From assembly GCA_016784195.1 (NCBI GenBank), contig JADHVE010000018.1, positions 1-21,682 of the forward strand: a stretch of DNA of 21,682 bases, written 5' to 3'. The translations under genes and the position numbers were made by a program. The notes beneath the pieces are model-generated. The model did not search any database. It worked only from the letters and a program-made list of their open reading frames with translations, and was not told the DNA's origin. This DNA is from Candidatus Woesearchaeota archaeon. GTDB taxonomy: Archaea > Nanobdellota > Nanobdellia > Woesearchaeales > GW2011-AR4. This document shows, one piece after another, positions 19,528 through 21,682 of the stretch; the stretch's first letter is position 1, and every line of letters starts with the position of its first letter.

Positions 19528-20190
19528 ATGACAAATGATATATCGAGAATTTATGATGAGGGAGATGTAGCCCATTTTCATAGAGACCTTATTCAGCTTG
19601 TAAGGATAGCAAAAGAAATTGACAGGTTCTGTGAGCAAAGACATAGTGATATTGACAGGTACATTCCAAAGTACAACAAATTCATCAATTCTTTCAATAA
19701 TAAGTACAAAGGCATTACTATAAAAGTCAAAGCAGGCCTGGAAGGCATAAACACTCAGTTTTTACTTAAAGAAAAAAGCATAAGAGCAGTTTTTGATAAT
19801 GCAGTTTCTAAGATAATCGGGCTCAAAGCTGTTGGCGCTTCTAAATTTAATGTAGCAGACATTGCTAACGGTAATGGTTTTATGAAAGAGGTTGATAAGG
19901 GGAAAAACAAGCTGCATATAACTTATTATGATCCTGAACTGGGCATGAGAAATGTTTTTTTAACTTATGACAAGCAGGAAAATAAGGTTGAGCTGCATTA
20001 TGATGACAAACAGATTGTTCTTGAAAACAGCCCTGAATTCAAGATTGCCTGTTTATATGCCTTAAGGGACGGCTTTGATAAAAAGATAAAGGTTTATGAA
20101 GAAGGCTCTGTTTTAGGCTTTGACGATTTACTAAGCGAGAAAGAAAAAGTAGAATGGGATGATAAGATGAACCCTAAGTTTTTGGAGTAA
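19528..20190 (+). CDS. 220-residue hypothetical cytoplasmic protein
   Basis: I do not recognise a family. The N-terminal third is helical and charged (HFHRDLIQLVRIAKEIDRFC); the rest alternates likely strands and helices, for example LHITYYDPELGMRNVFLTY and KVELHYDDKQIVLE. There is no signal peptide, membrane span or cysteine motif. TTTAAATATT (19495-19504) is a likely TATA box about 24 bases before the ATG; GGAG at 19516-19519 is a possible SD if the transcript starts earlier. It converges on the SRP54 gene with a 48-base gap. Confidence 0.7.
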   Translation: MTNDISRIYDEGDVAHFHRDLIQLVRIAKEIDRFCEQRHSDIDRYIPKYNKFINSFNNKYKGITIKVKAGLEGINTQFLLKEKSIRAVFDNAVSKIIGLKAVGASKFNVADIANGNGFMKEVDKGKNKLHITYYDPELGMRNVFLTYDKQENKVELHYDDKQIVLENSPEFKIACLYALRDGFDKKIKVYEEGSVLGFDDLLSEKEKVEWDDKMNPKFLE

Positions 20191-20238
20191 TGAACTTGTT
20201 CTAATAAATAATTTTAGGTTAAACTGTTTTTAAGATAA

Positions 20239-21591
20239 TCACATACCAAATCCTTTAGGCAATTTGCCGCCTAATTTTTTCATCATCTGGTTGATGTTGC
20301 CTTTGCCTTTCATCATCTTGATCAGCTTTTTGCTCTGCTTGTATTGCTTTAATAATCCTCTTATCTCACTAACAGGAACGCCCGAGCCTTTACTGATTCT
20401 TTCAATCCTGTCCCTATCCACCAAATCGGGATCTTCCAGCTCTTCTTTAGTAAAACTGTTCATGGCATATCTCCATTTTTCCAGCTTTCCTTCCTGAACA
20501 TCAAGCATTTCTTTTGGCAGCTTTAATTGAGAAAATCCAGGGACCATTTCAACTAACTTGGATAAAGAGCCCATCTTTTTCATTGCCGCCATCTGCTCAT
20601 ACAAATCTATTAGATTGAATTCGCCTTTTAAGAATTTCTTGCCCAGATCCTCTGCATCCTCTTCTTTTATTGCATCTCTTGCTTTTTCCAGCAAAGCCTC
20701 TAGATCCCCCATCCCCAATAATCTTCCGACAAAGCCTTTTGGATTGAACTGCTCAAGGTCTTCTAGTTTTTCACCGACACCGATGAATTTTATAGGAGCT
20801 TTAGTTACTGCACATGCAGATAATGCTCCTCCTGCACGAGCCGTACCGTCCATCTTTGTTGCAACAACTCCGGTAATACCGCAGCTTTTATGGAACTGCT
20901 CAGCCTGCTTCTGCGCTGACTGCCCGATATCAGCAGAAATAACCAAAAGATTTTCATTCGGCTTTATGTGTTTATTCAGATTTTCAATCTCATTGATTAA
21001 GTCATCAGACAAGGCATCCCTTCCGGCAGTATCGATAATCAAAACATCATACTGGTCAAACTTATCCTGATTATAGCCCCAGATTGTCAATGCATCTTTT
21101 TCTTCTTTATCCAAATAAACAGGAACTTTGGCTTGTGATGCTATCTGCTCAATCTGGTCCATGGCTGCAGGCCTGTGAACATCCAATCCAACCAATGCAG
21201 TCTTATAGCCTCTTTTTGTAAAATATTTTGCCAGCTTACCTGCTGTAGTTGTTTTTCCGGAGCCAAATAATCCGACAAGCATTATTTTAAACGGCTTCTC
21301 CTTGATTTCAATCTTGTATTGTTCCTCTCCAAGAAAACCAACCAGTTCCTCATAAACAATATTGATCAGATGTTCTTTTTTAGTCAATCCTGAAGCTTCT
21401 TTCTCCTTTAAAGCGCGCTCTTTGATTTTCTTTGTCAGCTCAAAAACCAGCTGCACATTAACATCTGCCTGCAGCAAAGCCCTTTGTAAATCTTTAACCA
21501 GCTCATTGATCAGTTTCTCATCTACAAATATGCTTTTGGCTATTTTCTGCAGAGTATTCCTCAACGAAATGCTTAATTTTTCCAGTACCAT
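20239..21591 (-). CDS. srp54: Signal recognition particle GTPase SRP54
   Basis: SRP54 binds signal peptides as they leave the ribosome and docks the complex on FtsY at the membrane. The 450-residue protein has the N domain (1-95), then the G domain with GLFGSGKTTT (107-116), DVHRPAAMDQ (137-146), DTAGR (about 190) and TKMDGTARAGG (about 250), then the Met-rich M domain ending KKLGGKLPKGFGM. The frame is open 21 codons upstream, but I place the start at ATG 21591: the family begins there (MVLEKLSISLRNT), and the TATA box at 21617-21624 lies inside the extension. The message is then leaderless. SRP RNA and FtsY are not in this window. Confidence 0.95.
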   Translation of the reverse strand: MVLEKLSISLRNTLQKIAKSIFVDEKLINELVKDLQRALLQADVNVQLVFELTKKIKERALKEKEASGLTKKEHLINIVYEELVGFLGEEQYKIEIKEKPFKIMLVGLFGSGKTTTAGKLAKYFTKRGYKTALVGLDVHRPAAMDQIEQIASQAKVPVYLDKEEKDALTIWGYNQDKFDQYDVLIIDTAGRDALSDDLINEIENLNKHIKPNENLLVISADIGQSAQKQAEQFHKSCGITGVVATKMDGTARAGGALSACAVTKAPIKFIGVGEKLEDLEQFNPKGFVGRLLGMGDLEALLEKARDAIKEEDAEDLGKKFLKGEFNLIDLYEQMAAMKKMGSLSKLVEMVPGFSQLKLPKEMLDVQEGKLEKWRYAMNSFTKEELEDPDLVDRDRIERISKGSGVPVSEIRGLLKQYKQSKKLIKMMKGKGNINQMMKKLGGKLPKGFGM

Positions 21592-21616
21592 ATTAAAGCT
21601 GTAGAAGGAACTTTTA

Positions 21617-21624
21617 TTTATAAA
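21617..21624 (-). promoter_or_regulatory. TATA box of srp54
   Basis: TTTATAAA is centred about 29 bases before ATG 21591, so the transcript should start at or next to the start codon. It decides the choice of start. The remaining bases to 21682 show nothing clear. Confidence 0.6.
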
Positions 21625-21682
21625 GGTTAGGGTTTTGTAAAGTAAACTTCTCAAATTTTTTTAAATTATATTCTCTTTCTTA

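Noticed and set aside
20558..21070. Plus-strand frame of 170 codons opposite srp54
   Set aside because: Composition is that of an antisense shadow; SRP54 GTPase motifs lie on the minus strand.

Overview
The window is about 21.7 kb of AT-rich, gene-dense archaeal chromosome. The archaeal signs are a four-subunit pyruvate:ferredoxin oxidoreductase (POR), Rad50 with a zinc hook, an EndoQ-type PHP nuclease, a TtuA/NcsA-type tRNA thiolase, a bifunctional phosphoglucose/phosphomannose isomerase, SRP54, and TATA boxes placed about 23-30 nt upstream of many start codons. Compact genes, many very small proteins and the gene mix suggest a DPANN lineage (Woesearchaeales-like). That placement is an inference; no rRNA is present to confirm it. 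I saw no tRNA, rRNA, CRISPR array, integrase or transposase.

Layout. 1-1.5 kb (minus strand): a radical SAM enzyme (AmrS) cut by the window edge, a DUF1858 CxxC protein, and a 41-residue zinc ribbon. 1.7-4.8 kb (plus): POR subunits gamma, delta and alpha as an overlapping operon, then beta with its own leader. 4.8-5.0 kb: three tandem copies of a 53-54 bp unit, which also supply the 3' end of a winged-helix gene coupled to a seven-TM membrane protein. 6.06-6.2 kb: three consecutive hairpins ending in a T-run, a candidate small RNA. 6.3-8.0 kb (plus): a YkgJ-type cysteine-cluster protein, a DnaQ-like exonuclease and several tiny genes, including a 44-residue zinc ribbon. 8.1-11.05 kb (minus): a sulfur block made of a tRNA thiolase, IscU, IscS and an ArsR-family regulator with a palindrome over its own start. 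11.2-17.6 kb: small membrane proteins, Rad50, Pgi/Pmi, a DUF1385 membrane protein, a lipoprotein, and an 85-residue protein built from two copies of one repeat. 17.9-21.6 kb: a histone-fold-like small gene with a one-base frame break, EndoQ, an unrecognised 220-residue protein, and SRP54.

How the genes fit together. IscS and IscU would supply sulfur and Fe-S clusters to POR, AmrS and the thiolase, all of which carry Fe-S ligand cysteines. Pgi/Pmi and POR are steps at the two ends of sugar breakdown to acetyl-CoA. Rad50, EndoQ and the DnaQ-like exonuclease are separate DNA maintenance genes, not one operon.

The strongest possible novelty is at the RNA level. The genes fall into two initiation classes: larger genes that look leaderless, and mostly small genes with strong Shine-Dalgarno (SD) sites. 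A candidate small RNA at 6060-6195 shows CACCUCC-type sequence, like the 16S rRNA 3' tail, in hairpin loops. The other items worth checking are the 53-bp tandem repeat, the frame-broken histone-like gene, and two short CACCT/AGGTG palindromes over the start regions of two cysteine-cluster genes.
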